From NCBI RefSeq assembly GCF_014839805.1, contig NC_051142.1, forward strand, positions 992,001 through 1,056,000: DNA of 64,000 bases, written 5' to 3'. Under the pieces are notes generated by a model that had not been told where the DNA came from, made no database searches, and saw only the letters and a list, made by a program, of their open reading frames with translations. The stretch is from Manduca sexta. Taxonomy: Eukaryota; Arthropoda; Insecta; Lepidoptera; Sphingidae. Shown here piece after piece: positions 48,388-61,510 of this stretch (positions within the stretch are counted from its first letter, which is position 1; every line of letters starts with the position of its first letter). The translations under genes and the position numbers were made by a program.

Positions 48388-49292
48388 TAGTTTATAAGGT
48401 TGCTGGCATTATGGCTAACATGATCTTCATTTCGACAACATCGCAATATAAGCAAGGTCACCAGAAGACGTGATCCCAGAGCACAAACAAGATAATTTAT
48501 TCAAAACCCGAACTCCTTATCTTTGGTTGCTTCTTTCACAACTATTTATGTTTACTTGTGTTTCTATCTTATTTTGTATGAAGGGAGACGATAAATTTAT
48601 AATACAAAGTTCAAATAAAAACACCTAAGTATTTATATGCGCTCGTGCATCGAATTAAACAATTTATTTATTTTTTGTTGGCGTACAGGTGTACCAATTA
48701 CTTTCATATCTTAACCTTTGTGGATGTGAAATTATATGAAAAGGCAGGGAAGAAACGATTAATTTGATTTGCAGTTAAACGCTACCCGGCAACGTAAATG
48801 CACGAAAATGAACTCTATTCCACTCCAATGAAATACTATTAAATCAAGAGATCATTATTTGCCTTCAAATCAGTTCACAGTATTAAGTGGCAGAGAATTA
48901 CAGATGTATAACAAACTGAAACAACTCAAAACAAATAACATCAATATTGTTTTACATTCCAATCGACGTACACAATAAATCACGTAAAAATCAGGCGAAA
49001 ATAATCGCGGAACATTGTTTAAATCTCAACAATTTATGTTTTCCCTTGGATTCGGATTAAACAATAATTTAATTTGAAGGATTACAACTTTGGGGTGAAA
49101 TATAGATGTTGTCGGGGCTCGAACAAATGAGAAACACGAGACGTGCCCCAAATTTCTTGTTTATGAGAGAAATTTGTTTTATTGAAATGTTTTGGTAACA
49201 ATTATTCTAATTAATTGGCTTATTTTAGTCACGTTTGTTTCCGTTTCACCTGAAATATTGTCCAAATTAAAGCCTTTATAACGAACACAATT
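48388..49292. other. Intergenic, nothing recognised
   Basis: AT-rich, no gene or repeat seen. Confidence 0.35.
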
Positions 49293-49340
49293 AATATTTA
49301 ACAATAACCACAAAAGCTATTGTGGTTATTGTTAAATATT
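49293..49340. repeat. Perfect 21-bp stem-loop
   Basis: AATATTTAACAATAACCACA plus A, a 6-base loop (AAGCTA), then the exact complement. There are no flanking signs of a transposon. Confidence 0.8.
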
Positions 49341-50160
49341 CAGGTAGGTGGAGAATTATTTTTACCTTCGCGTAGAACATTCTACTTGCAACCTAAAATT
49401 ATAAAATGCCCCGACGATGATTATATTATAAAAAAGAAAAACTAAATAAACTCATTGCATATTACTTGGTTTCTATAAGAGTAGTAACGTGATATATAAA
49501 GACAGTAACCAAATGATAGCTGAAAGTCGTATTTCGTTTAGTAACAATTCCAAAGACCCTTAAAAGTTAAAATCCTCTTTCGTACTTTCCTTTCTTCAAC
49601 GCGGGTAGAGCTCCGCGATCCTTTTGTGCGTTATGAACATTTACGGGTGGTTGTGGCTGTTTTTTCTCAAAATAATTTCTCATTTGCCGACATTAGAGAT
49701 ATATAATAGCTTCTATTAGATCAAACAACTTTTATTAGACCTATTTATACCTAATGGAATAATAAAATATTTTTATCGATAAATATATTAAATTATACGA
49801 AATACGCCACAATTTCTAACGATATAGGCTTCATTAACGCTTGAACAAACCCGAATAAAACCATATAAAGTTCAATTCGCATTTCAACTCAATAAAAACT
49901 GCAATCTAGCGGACTTGTGTTTGTCAAACAACATTCACTTCTAATGAAATCTTTCTATTCTCGGTCGTTTGTTTTGGAAGCTAAATCGAACCTATGAAAT
50001 TTTCATCGCACACTGTGTTTGTTATTCAATGAACTGGTGCAAATAAACGTAAATAGCAATAAAACAATAGTGCATGCGCATTTTTGAATCAAATTTGGCG
50101 TGACGTTTTTAGCTTTTCTGTTGCTATTTAAAAAGAAAATATGGAATAAAACTTTGGAAA

Positions 50161-50255
50161 TAACAATTAATCTGTATTACCGTGATAATGCTGTCAAATG
50201 GAAATATGCAAAATAACTTCGGAATATTAACAATTAATCTGTATTACCGTGATAA
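50161..50255 (+). repeat. 28-bp direct repeat
   Basis: TAACAATTAATCTGTATTAC followed by CGTGATAA occurs exactly at 50161-50188 and 50228-50255. Confidence 0.8.
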
Positions 50256-51034
50256 AAATGCGTTTGGGAAATTATTATAAAAAATGAAGCCGCTCGAGTA
50301 TAGGCGTGTTTATACCGGTAGCTAAGGGTCTACATATCCGATTCCCGCCGGCTTCCCTTTCATAATTTATGTGAAAATTCTAATTATCATTAGAATGATT
50401 TGCAGACCGTACATTTGCATATTATTAGTATTTTCATGTTGGATTCTCTTTTAAAAAATATCACCCTTCGCCACTAATTTGTACAATCAACATAATTTAA
50501 GTTTATTAGCAGAAATCGTATTGAATTTCTTATTAAAATATAATGCTTCCAGAGCCTTTTAACCTTATGTTTAAAAGTATTCAAATACAATTAAATTTAA
50601 TAAATATGATATTAATATACTTTTTTATAACGTAATTGCCACACAAAATACGACCATACAACTGAAATATTAGAGTACAGGACACTAATCCAAAATAACG
50701 GAACACTCCTCTGTGTTTTTGCCAAGTTAATCATATTAATCAGTTACACAACTTTGTTCCTTAACTTTTATACTTAAATTACATCTTGAAATCTAACCAA
50801 AAATATTAGATATCATCAACATATAACCTACATGATATGAATTAAAGAATTTTATAAGTTTCTTGAAATGTCTAGGCAATTGATTTCACTTATTTTTATT
50901 ATTTATTTTATTATACAAAAGCAATAACTTTAAAAGCCGATGACGCATCAATGTTTTCCATTGTTGATATTGAAGCAGTTTACTGGTCACGAGAGCTTTG
51001 TTCTTTATAAAAGATCGAACCGCATCTTACTAAA

Positions 51035-51310
51035 TTTATATGTTTTTTTTGTTGTATTAAATGACGAGACGAGCTTGATGGTAAGCGATACGAACGCACA
51101 TAAACTGTAGATACACGATCCAACACCTTGAATTACTAAGTATTGTATGGTATTCGTCTTTGTTCGCCAGTTATGTGCAGTAGTTACACTGGCTACATTG
51201 TTCTTCAAACTGGAACAGAACAGTGACTACACACTGCTGCTTGGCAGCAGAAATATATATTGCGGTGGTACCCACCCAAGCGGACTCTCACATATTAGAG
51301 ATCTACCATC
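51035..51310 (-). repeat. Repeat family B copy
   Basis: AAATGACGAGACGAGCTTGA, TTGAATTACTAAGTATTG, TTACACTGGCTACATTG, GCAGCAGAAATATATATTGC. Confidence 0.65.
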
Positions 51311-51699
51311 AGTAATATCGTAAGCAAGCGAAAGAATCATATAGACATAAAAGTATATAAGAAAAAAAATACATGAGTTTTCCTTAATTCTGTTTATTGA
51401 CCTTCCTTGAATTAAAATATCCCGTTTTCTCAATACTTCATGTTTTATCTCTCGCCTTTTAGCCCGACTGGAACCCGCTGATAATGTCGAATCAACAAAA
51501 AATTACATTCCGTCTGGAAAGAACATAAACTTGGAAATTATACGCTTTATTTATGAGATCGCAATTTCCACTTTAACTGCCGTTTCGAATATAAAGTTAG
51601 TAGCACTGTACTAAATGTCAAACAGTATACGTTCACGAATTCTACGTAAACTATGATTATTTATTTGTTGAATAATTACATACTTGAATTAATTGGCAA

Positions 51700-51845
51700 T
51701 ACTGTTGTTGGGTTTTCTGCTCATTATCAGCCCAGAGTTTGAAATTTGTTTCTAATAAACTCGCATGAGGACGACAAGTGAGTGCACTAGTAACGTCTCT
51801 GCTTACCCCTTCGAAGATAAAAGGCACATGAGTGTGTGTGTGAAC
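51700..51845 (+). mobile_element. SINE family D, body fragment
   Basis: GGGTTTTCTGCTCATTATCA and CTTACCCCTTCGAAGATAAA match the body of the copy at 19214. The tRNA-like head is missing and the TG tail is longer. Confidence 0.6.
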
Positions 51846-52165
51846 TAAAGTCAAAATAATGTTGATATAAACAACATAAATTACCGCAAAAAGTTTTCTC
51901 ATAGAAAGCAATGATACAATAAACTCCTACATTTTGAAAACAATGACTTCGTATTTGTATTACATTGCATAACTCACAAAAGGTAGTGAATGGTAAAATG
52001 TCAGAAACACTTTGATTGAGATGTCCCATCACTTGCAACAACAACCAACGTGATGTCTTCCCACGCGCTACGAGTCCGACGCGACAGGCAAAGAGCGCCT
52101 GCTAGCTTTGTTGTCTCAATTCAGTTCTTTTTTTGTCCGGGCACGTAAAATGATTCCATATATAT

Positions 52166-52345
52166 AATAGACTGTCGACTGACGAGAAATGATTACCCTT
52201 CCACATTCGACATAATTATACCGGCCTGTTGATACTGGTTATACACAGGCTGACCCCGGCTACACACTTATGGGGGCTACTATGGGTTTTAACACCTTGT
52301 GTACAGTGGTCGCTATCAGAGTGGTTATGAAATATATCCTATTAC
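52166..52345 (+). mobile_element. Repeat family C copy
   Basis: TGTCGACTGACGAGAAATGA, TATACCGGCCTGTTGATACT, AACACCTTGTGTACAGTGGT. Confidence 0.65.
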
Positions 52346-52373
52346 TGGTAAAATAAGACTTAAGCCAATTGCA

Positions 52374-52495
52374 ACGGGGCAGGTTCTCGGATGCAGACCA
52401 CGTAGTCAAGCGCAGCACTTGCAATCTACCTACAAGTGGACAGATGACCTGATAAAAGTTATAGGTAATCGCAAACTTGGAAACCTTTGGGAGTA
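52374..52495 (+). mobile_element. LINE reverse-transcriptase C-terminal scrap
   Basis: Reads GCRPRSQAQ and YKWTDDLIKVIGNRKLGNLWE, a decayed form of the (R)W-(T/S)-D-D-(L/I)-x-x-(V/I)-x-G tail common at the end of insect non-LTR retrotransposon polyproteins. It is short and not functional. Confidence 0.55.
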
Positions 52496-52506
52496 ACGTT
52501 TTACAG

Positions 52507-52675
52507 TAAGCATCGTATAGATGATGTTTATGATGATAATAATGATGAATTGAATATGCTGCCATATCCTCACTACCCACAAGTCTTTACCTTCCAAAAT
52601 TACGAACTAAAAGGTGCATACTACAAATTTCGCATTACACCACGTATTAAAAAAAGTAAAACTAACAAAAAGTAG
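52507..52675 (+). CDS. Candidate terminal exon (weak)
   Basis: After an acceptor-like TTTTACAG the frame reads KHRIDDVYDDNNDELNMLPY, HYPQVFTFQNYELKGAYYKF and a basic end (RIKKSKTNKK), then TAG. It is acidic, then Tyr/Phe-rich, then basic, and looks like a real protein end. However, it sits directly after a LINE scrap, and no upstream exon was found. The family is not recognised. Confidence 0.2.
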
Positions 52676-53267
52676 TGGTTTGCATAAACAACCCGTTCTC
52701 CACGTAGTACTCAACACAGAATCGGGTTTCGACTACCCAGAAGTCAAACACTGCGAACGCCGCGGGAGCGTTTACTGAGTTTGCTTTACTCACCGTTGCT
52801 AGTCTTTACTTTTGCTTGCGTTCGCTTTACTTGGCAAGTCTTGTTTAATGGGCTGCGGCTTAAAAATCTTGTTAGTTTGGGACAACTTTGATAATTTAAC
52901 AATTTTGACAAAAGATATAATTAAAAGGTCAATTTTGTAATAAATTTTTCTTCTTTAAATATTGTATATTAGCAAAATATTTTAGTGCTTAACATTGTTC
53001 ATGACACGAGCAAGTCGAGCTGACAAACAATTTTACATAGATGTTAAGTCTCATAATGATTTATATTTACACATATTATCCGTATAATAATAATACGTGA
53101 AGGCAAACCTTTACCCCTTTCTAAGTACATTGCGCGCACGTAGGAGTATGGGATTTGGCATAATTAAAGCCCATATAGAGGATAGAAGAAAATTAAATTG
53201 TATAATAGGTATGTATTACCATCGATATATATTATGTACTACGTACTAGATTTGACGTCCCGAACAT

Positions 53268-53540
53268 TCATTGCGTTCAACCGAATTAAACTGCAATCCA
53301 TTCAAACTGACTAGTATGGTCAAAATTTACAGCTTGTGGATGTATACGGAGTGGCACTCATGATATACGAACTCGAGTCTAAACCTGGATTGATTAAAAA
53401 ATATTAGTCAAATAAGTAAAGTTATTTGTTGTTGAGTGAATAAATAGGTTATAACAGTTACGTTTTGGTTGCCATTTTAGTTCAGATTTTGAACAAATAG
53501 TTTATATAGACGTTCGTGTCTATAGAATATACATAAATGT
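53268..53540 (+). repeat. Dispersed direct repeat R1, copy 2
   Basis: Second copy of the block at 1199-1482, in the same orientation 52 kb away, with similar length and several small indels. Confidence 0.75.
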
Positions 53541-53982
53541 GTCTTACAAATATTTTAAATTCGATTATCGAATTTCGACCGCTACACGTCCACTGGTATG
53601 CAATTAATAACTAATTTCATCTGTATGCAATTAATTTCATCTGTATTTGCTACAAAATTATTATCCTTTCTAAAACAGACGTGATTGCAGACTCTTTAGA
53701 CATTCAACAAAATACATTAACCTTTATCAACCTGACCTTTTTGATGTCAAAGGATACAGCCAAAGACGATACATCTATAAACGTGCAACTTTAAAGCAAG
53801 ACTTCTAATAACCTCCCACGTCACATTCGTGCTTACACTAATTACCGAGCTTCGCAAGCAGCTAATTAGTGAGTGAGATAGTTCAGTGGGATTGAATGCA
53901 AATCCCGAGACATGTTTGCGGATTTAGTTTTATGGCTGAAACAATGTATACGATATATTGGAGAAAGAATTATGATACTCAA

Positions 53983-54185
53983 TCTATACATATTATAAAA
54001 AAACCTCTGTCTGTATGTTATCGATTTTCTTAAAATTTACTAAACGGATTTTTATGAAATTTGGTAAGGAGATAGTTTCAGATCCTGGGAAAGTTATAGG
54101 CTACTTTTTATCCCGGGACTATATATAGCGGCACTTTTATCCTGGAAAACTCCTTCACGTGCGTAAAGCCACGAGCAGAAGCTAG
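53983..54185 (+). mobile_element. Helitron-like non-autonomous element (Lep1-like), complete
   Basis: Starts TCTATACATATTATAAAAAA and ends CACGAGCAGAAGCTAG, inserted between A (53982) and T (54186). A small hairpin CGTGCGTAAAGCCACG lies just before the 3' end, as Helitrons have. Confidence 0.78.
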
Positions 54186-55001
54186 TTATATAAATGAAGT
54201 TCGTGAATTGTGTTATTTTTTATATTATAAATTAAATTCGTAAAGATGTTTGCATATTTTAGATGTATAAGATATTAAGTGTGAGTATGTATACCGCACT
54301 TATGTTATAGATTTATATACTCAAATATATCTTACGCCCAAAAACCTTGGCTGCAATGGAATTATATTATTAGAAAATAGATTTTTACGAGTCAAGACTA
54401 GGAAAAAATCCACCAGTCAAGTTACATTTATCAAAAATACCGAAACGGGATTGGAAGTTGTGTCCAGTAATAAGCTCTTCACCTCTCAGATCAAGGAACA
54501 GAAAGGCGTGGATGCATTAGTTGTAGCTCTTAAATTAAATAATAATTACTAACTTTATTCCTGACGGCTAGAATATAAATTCTAAGAAACACAACGAGCC
54601 TTCACACAACCACGAAATTAATAATGAACAGTAATAAAACCGTTTTGAAACAGATTTGATTTTGAGATTGTATTTCTTTGAGACGCCATCACGTCTCGAT
54701 ATCAAAAAGTACCTTCATTGTAAGATGATCAGAATAGAATATTAAATTCCAAACTCATCTACGCTAACTATAATTAAAATAGAAATAATAAAGAGCAAAA
54801 GTTTATTTTGTCTCTAAAACTAACAAATATTTTCGCACATTGAAGGTCATCGAGTGTACCAAACTCTACCACTCTACTACATTTCGCTGACCGAATGTCA
54901 ATCCTATGAACAGATAGGGAGGAACCAATCGTCATACCGAAGACAGATTTCAATCCCAAATTCAATACATTTCAGAGGCCGTAAGCAAATACTTTTCTAT
55001 A
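54186..55001. other. Intergenic, nothing recognised
   Basis: AT-rich, no gene or repeat seen. Confidence 0.35.
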
Positions 55002-55009
55002 ATCATTAA

Positions 55010-55323
55010 ATAATAATATCAGCCCTGTATTATATACTTGCCCACTACTGAGCACGGGCCTCCTCTACTACTGAGAGGGATTAGGCCTTAGTCCACCACG
55101 CTGGCCTAGTGCGGATTGGTAGACTTCACACACCTTCGAAATTCCTATAGAGAACTTCTCGGATGTGCAGGTTTCCTCACGATGTTTTCCTTCACCGTTA
55201 AAGCGAACGATAAATTCACAAAGAATTCACACGTGATTTTTTAGAAAAGTCAGAGGTGTGTGCCCTTGGGATTTGAACCTGCAGACATTCGTCTTGGCAG
55301 GACGTTCCACACCCAACTAGGCT
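55010..55323 (-). mobile_element. SINE family A, full-length, minus strand
   Basis: The complete element runs from ATCAGCCCTGTATTATATAC to the head (CCCAACTAGGCTAT). It is flanked by ATCATTAA at 55002-55009 and 55324-55331. It is very close in sequence to the copy at 7550. Confidence 0.87.
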
Positions 55324-55349
55324 ATCATTAACCGTAATGGAAAAAAAAT

Positions 55350-55555
55350 TGCTGGCGGTAGTATATGTTTTATATCCGCCGGATAGCGACCACCGTACAC
55401 AAGGTGTTAAAACCCACTACAGTGGCCCACGTAAATGTGTCTCGTTCCGGGATCAGCCTGTGTATATCCGGTTCCAACAGGTCGGCATAATTGTGTCGAC
55501 TGTCTAGGGGTAATCATTTCTCGACATTCTATTGAACCCAACTTCACTTATCATC
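55350..55555 (-). mobile_element. Repeat family C copy, minus strand
   Basis: CACAAGGTGTTAAAACCCAC, TTCCGGGATCAGCCTGTGTA, GTCGGCATAATTGTGTCGAC. It lies 20-30 bp from the SINE at 55010-55323. Confidence 0.65.
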
Positions 55556-55652
55556 AGCTGCAGGGGGTCACTTTGCCGGGCCCATCATAAAAAAATATGG
55601 AAATGATATATCCTAGCGGTAGACGTAATTATAGGATAAGTTTTTTTAATAG

Positions 55653-55710
55653 AAAGCCTTACACATATGTTACCCTTGACAATGGAACCAAAGATATCAC
55701 GGGATACTAC
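55653..55710 (+). CDS. Candidate small internal exon (weak)
   Basis: A strong acceptor (AGTTTTTTTAATAG) and a consensus donor (TACTAC|GTAAGT) enclose 58 nt that read KPYTYVTLDNGTKDITGYY. The surrounding frame is also open (from about 55602 to 55755). No family recognised and no neighbour exon found. Confidence 0.2.
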
Positions 55711-55759
55711 GTAAGTACCAAGAATATCAATGAAGGGATTGATGAAGATATGTAGCTGT

Positions 55760-58000
55760 ATTTACAATTATAATTTAAAATAAATATCGAATTTCTACAA
55801 TAAGAATAGAAAATCATAAGTAAAAAGTAACTTTTTACAACTTAATATAACTTTGTCGTTTTTTCTATATATCTACGAATCTTGAAGTTATACAGATTAA
55901 AAAACTAATAAAGCTGTAAAAAGTTTCAAATTTCCATACAAAGGTTGTCTTGATCTTGAAGTCTCGTCTTTTATACAGCGTGTTTTCAATAGTTACAAAC
56001 TTGAGATAACTACTTAAAAACTTTAAGTATTTTTTTTATAAAAAAACAGCCACGTTAGCGCAACTCATGGATCGGGAGTTCCATAGCATTTTGATTATAA
56101 TATTTTTTACACAATCAAATAACATTTGCTGAAACGAAAATACAATTTGTAAGTCTTGTAAGATGTTCAAATTGTTATTGATGTTTTTATATCTTACTAT
56201 CTTTCTCTTACTTTATTATGCCCGTTGCTTCGACCACCTTGTGGCGCTGTAGTACTTGGAGCTACAACTTCCTATTAATGACAGAATATTCAAAATCAGA
56301 TAATCATTTAGCAAATTATCGTGTACAATCGAAACCGAACTGGTACCTAAAAGCTTATTTCTACACGTTGTTAAGACACTCCCCCGAGCAAACGGCCTTG
56401 AGAATTTGATCCGTACATTTTCGGTGCACGAGTTACAGTAGAAATATAAAAATATGAAATGAAATATAAAATATACAAAGACTTACGAAATAAATACATA
56501 TTAGGTCTTTCTAAATTTTACCACCGAAATATTCCCTATTAAATTATCTAGATCTTATATTGATATAATGTGGGTTGCGAATTAAAATTATGTGTACTTT
56601 AAGAGAAGATGCACAAAGCCTTAAATTTTACTAGCATTTTTATTATAGTATTAACGATATAATATCCACATAATAAAAATATGAAACTACCAAAGTTAAA
56701 CTAACATATTGTAGAAATAGTTTGTTTTAGAAAATTCGAGAAGATAGCTTAAAAGTACAGTTTAAATCGCACCGTTTTGGTGGGAAAGACGGGGTGGTCA
56801 CCTAAAACAGCGGACCTATTTAATTGATGCGTAAAATTTTATGACACAACATCGATATAAATAAAATATATTAAGATTTCTAATAATACTTTTACTAAGG
56901 TTTTACTGTTCAATCTAAGTTACCCTAAACACGAAGACAATATAAAATCACAAAAGGTCACCGAGCTTGCTACACAAAGATAAAACACGGCAAATATTGA
57001 AAATATTCGCAATTTGTGTAAATATTTTATACATAAACTAATGTTGGCGTGCGATTTCACTTATGCATTGTCTTGGATGTGATTTATTAAAGACATGTCC
57101 TACTTTATCCAGAAGTTTATATTGTGTTTGAAGAACAATGCATTTTACCTATAAAACGAACATTTCATGTCGGAAATGCATAGACTAGAACGATATAAAA
57201 CAATCATCATTGAACAACAGGTTTTCCAGCTTCCGTCTAAACTATTCTTGTAACTAATCAGATGTTAGAAAGTATTTATCCTGGTGCTGGAATTTAAAAA
57301 CGGATAAAAGAAAATACTTTGTTGCGGGTTAAATAAAATAAACGCTACTTGGTCATGAAAGGCCCATGGAGGCACGACGCAGCGCGTTTCGGTTTGAAGA
57401 CTTCTAGAACTTGAAGTTAAAGGTTGTAGAAAGTATAATTTGCCGCACACTTCACCGCAATATGATAATGACTTTATACTTTAGTAATTCTATAGGCGTA
57501 AGCGATGTTCTACAAAGATCTGATGAGAACACAAACAGAAACCAGCATTTTAAGTCTCTATATTGAAATCAAGTTCCAGGTAGATAAAGAATATTTCAAA
57601 CTTAATATCTATTGTAGTATTTGGAACTTGGGAGTGAAGTCACCCATTTTACATCACGTAATTTTTTGTTTACAGTTTTCTTTATATAAGCAATAACTTC
57701 TTTTCATTACATCATCTTTTTTTACTGGTACCTAGATAAGTAATAAAGTCTTGGGATTTATTTGGATTTTTTAAAATTAAAAAAAATATATATCTGTCCA
57801 TATATTCACTTAATTAAAGTAGGAAATGATCCTTCTGGTAAAAAGAACATCTTTTACAAGATGTTTTGACGAAAATAATGAAAAAAACACTTACCCTCTT
57901 ACATAACTACAGGCATGAAGGTTGTCAAAAAAGTAATTATAGCACCCAAATATCGAGTGAATACTAATATTATGATTTGACAATATCTATAAAGGGATTG
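55760..58000. other. Intergenic, nothing recognised
   Basis: AT-rich. Short motif-free frames only. Confidence 0.35.
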
Positions 58001-58009
58001 TAGTGTTGC

Positions 58010-58045
58010 TCGCGGCATCGCCCGCTTGAATTGCCTTTCTTGTTA
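58010..58045 (-). mobile_element. Helitron-like 3' end scrap
   Basis: GTTGCTCGCGGCATCGCCCG is a decayed form of the CTCGCGACTTCGCCCG end seen at 22216 and 38289. Confidence 0.35.
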
Positions 58046-59603
58046 CAAAGGCTCCGATCGACAATACCACCAGTGTATTGTTGATTAAAGTACAAAGGTC
58101 TCAAAATCACTGTGCTACCTGTGCTATTTGCACAACGGCAACGCCATCTATTTCAATAAATTAGAATTTTAGTTCGGTAAGATTATTCTCTTAACCAATA
58201 CTGAAATATTAATGTTTTATCGCTGCGTTGTCTTTCAGAAACAAAAAAAATAGGTTATTCTTCGATTGGGTTCTTAATAAATATCAAAGCAATTAAAAAA
58301 CTTTTATATTGTACAACCGTAGAAACGTATTTCTTGTAATAAAGTTGTCCACAACATCGCGAGAACAAACAAATGGATTTGTGCCATATCCGTGACCTGA
58401 CGTGGCACGTTACTCCTTACTTTGGCAAAGTATGTTGAACTAGGCACCGCACACACGTCATTAACTTGTACAACACAAAAATCAAAATGCCAGCTGTCAA
58501 TATTTTATTCATACAATAAGCATGAAGTTGAGTGTTCATACAATTAAATTGTTTGACTAATAACTATAATAACAGGTGTTTTAACAAAAATACAATATTT
58601 TAGTAAGTATTCAATTCTTCGTTTCGCCTCGCTCGCTGCCGCCCTTTTGATTATTGATTTTGGTGCAACAAGTTGACACGGATAAAAAATATGCTTTGAG
58701 AGCGCCATACTACTTTCCATTTTAAAGTTAACGTTGTCAGTAGACATAAGAAATGATTTCCAAATTTTACATAACGAAGTTTCTTATTTCCCTGGTTGTG
58801 CTATACTTTATTCAGATTTAATATTATTCGTTTACCGCATAATGTATTAGTTTAATCCTAGCCTAATTTGGTCAACAATAATGATTTATGAGGTTATGCG
58901 ATCGAATCCCATGTTAAGTATTCAAATTATTCCAAATAATATCCGTGCTTTTACATATCATCTTTATTGCAGTGTTGATCTCGTAATGAAGAAAATTGGA
59001 CTTTGTATTAAGAATTAAGTGTCTTCTACAAGACAAAGGTATGAAACAAGGTGGCCTTTCTAAAAAGTAAACGAAACACACCCATTATTATAATGAAACA
59101 TCCTGACTGGAGACAAACAGAAACACATTATTCCTTTTTTACAAGCTATTGCGCAATGAAGTGAAGCATGGAAATAAAACCTAAATCTCACCTTAATTGA
59201 GGCCCGAAGAAAAGAACATTTAGGCAGCATTTTATGTACTGTACCGTTTTATGTGTTTATATGCGTATATTTACATAGAGTAGTAGCTATAAAACTACGT
59301 TTAATTTCGGCAAACAGTACCGAAGTTAGTTTTTTAGGTATGCAATAGTTTTATCTTTTTAATTCTTTGAAAATCTTCAAAAGGATACATTTAAAGGTGA
59401 AATAAAATCTACTTTACGAATACTCCTTTCTGAAATTGTAGAAGAAAAAATGTAGAAGTTTTATTTAATTTGATAATAATACAGTAAGGAAAACTAGTTA
59501 AAATAATTATACTGTTTTCTAAAACGAGATTAGTTAACAAACGCTTAAGAGAAACTGGTGATATTTATCATTTCTTTTGTACACAGCGCATTGTTACAAC
59601 ACA

Positions 59604-59663
59604 AGTAACTTTTCCTGTATTGTTAATGAATAAGAATGAAGTAACTTTTCCTGTATTGTTAAT
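59604..59663 (+). repeat. 24-bp direct repeat, 36-bp period
   Basis: AGTAACTTTTCCTGTATTGT plus TAAT occurs at 59604-59627 and 59640-59663. Confidence 0.75.
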
Positions 59664-60257
59664 AATGAAGAAAATTTAATCAACGTTTGTATTTCTAACA
59701 ATCGTGCAAAAATGTTTTATTAAACAGAACGGCACGCCTTTATTGGAACGGTTTGGCAGAGCCGTGCAACTAATATACAAATTTTGTGATGCGTTCTCTC
59801 ATCCGTACCGATGATGTGATTAGGGGCCGAATCTTGCTATATCGGACACAAATTACAATGTCGGGAATCTCAATTGCTTCTTATCAAAAGTTTTATATTA
59901 AATGTGCATGAAAAACTTACAGCTAAATAATGATATTGGAAATAGCAAAAATGTAGTTGTTAGTAAGCCGATGGTACAAGTTCTCTTATAGAAACGTTAT
60001 AAATATACACGATAAAACGCTTAATAAACTTGGATGAAATTGACTCACGATCAATCAAGTCCTGTATTATAAATGAGCAGCATTTCATTCGGGAATAGTA
60101 CATAGGGTGACGTTGAATCTAAGACAGATTTTTCATATGAGAGGAAAGGAAAGGCTAGAGTTGTTATAAACTTTAACATCTAGTGAAATACACAATTAAA
60201 ATTCGTTGGTTCCGAGCCGTGAGACAAATGGCAATGGCTACATACTGATTATAATTA

Positions 60258-60300
60258 TTTATAGCTTTTCCCAGCGACTTCGCCTGCGTGACAAAGTTTG
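60258..60300 (-). mobile_element. Helitron-like 3' end scrap
   Basis: CCCAGCGACTTCGCCTGCGTGA resembles the same GC-rich 3' end. No CTAG boundary is preserved. Confidence 0.35.
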
Positions 60301-60699
60301 TTATTCAACTCAACGAACGTCGTTAAATTTGAATATCTTCGTATCTAAACGTCTAACTTTGACAGCAACTCATTGTTGCATAAGCTATGCATAAGTAATA
60401 CACTCTCAAAACCTCTTCTTGAGTGTTAGTAATTATTGGAAATTTTCAAAGAATCCTACTTTAATATTAAAGCAACTTATTTACTAACAAACGTTTTCTT
60501 AATATTTTGAATAGGAATATACACTTGTATATCATTATGGTTGCCCATGCCTATCTCTTGCGTTCAACTTACTAAAAAATCCTTGTAGCTGCATAGTATT
60601 AAAACACCGTCGTGTTTTTACAATACATTCTAATTACTTAAAACTGAAGTTTTTCGCTGTTAGAAAACATATTTTTTTTTTCACTAATAGCTATATACA

Positions 60700-60844
60700 T
60701 TATCCATAAGTGCTGTAGGCCTTTCAACCCGTTAACGGAGTGTACCCAAGCAGAATCGACAGCAACAACTAGTTTTAAATAATGAATCCCATCACTGCAG
60801 AATCTGTCCCTGGCCAGCAACTCAGACGCCCCGCCGGGCTCCAT
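60700..60844 (-). CDS. Candidate first coding exon on the minus strand (weak)
   Basis: A minus-strand ATG at 60844 has a near-ideal insect start context (AAACAAACATGG). It opens a GC-rich stretch MEPGGASELLARDRFCSDGI in otherwise AT-rich DNA. The frame stays open to about 60638, but no convincing donor or following exon was found. I do not recognise the protein. Confidence 0.2.
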
Positions 60845-61379
60845 GTTTGTTTACACGTTATTTCTCGAGGGCGGAACACCACTTCGCACTCAGCTGTATT
60901 GCGCGATATCTTTATGAACGTTTACTTGTGTCTGGCCTGTACGGCCTTTCAATATACTCACAGCTATTTCTAGATATGAGTATTGTTGATACGTTGTTAA
61001 ATTTCTTTCTTAATTTACTGAATGGCCTCGTAATGGTGGCAAGAATACGCTGGATGCGAGCTCACTGTTTGGTCTAGATATATTTAGGGAATGCCTAGCT
61101 TCAACAGTGGACTTCCAAAGACTAATGATGAATGACTAGAAAAGCAAGTTAATCGCGTGGTAAGCAGTATGTCTGTCTAGAAATATTATACAAGAATTCA
61201 AACTATATGTGTAAATTGAAGCTAGCCGTTTTGTTATAGAAAAGATTTTTTCTTATAAATAATTCTTTTATTGACGTGAAGTTTTGTTTTTAGTAGGTTG
61301 TTCTTGACTGTAGTTGATGAGAAGCACGTGATTATATTTTTACCAAAGCAAATATGTTTGCTATTTACATCAATCTTTT

Positions 61380-61510
61380 TCAATATATTACACGCTAAAT
61401 ACTGCGTGGCTATTCGCTGCTAATATTAGGTCGCTCGCAATCCTGAGACATTAGATGTAAACTCTTGAATATTGCCCAGCGATTACATGAGCTAAAATAT
61501 CCTTTAAATA
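61380..61510 (-). repeat. Repeat family B, strongly decayed copy
   Basis: ATACTGCGTGGCTATTCGCTGC and the spacing of GAGACATTAGATGTAAACTC and GCCCAGCGATTACATGAGC follow the family B layout. Identity is low. Confidence 0.35.

Noticed and set aside
52260..52580. 106-codon minus-strand frame
   Set aside because: It runs across a repeat C copy and a LINE scrap on the other strand, and has no protein-like motif.
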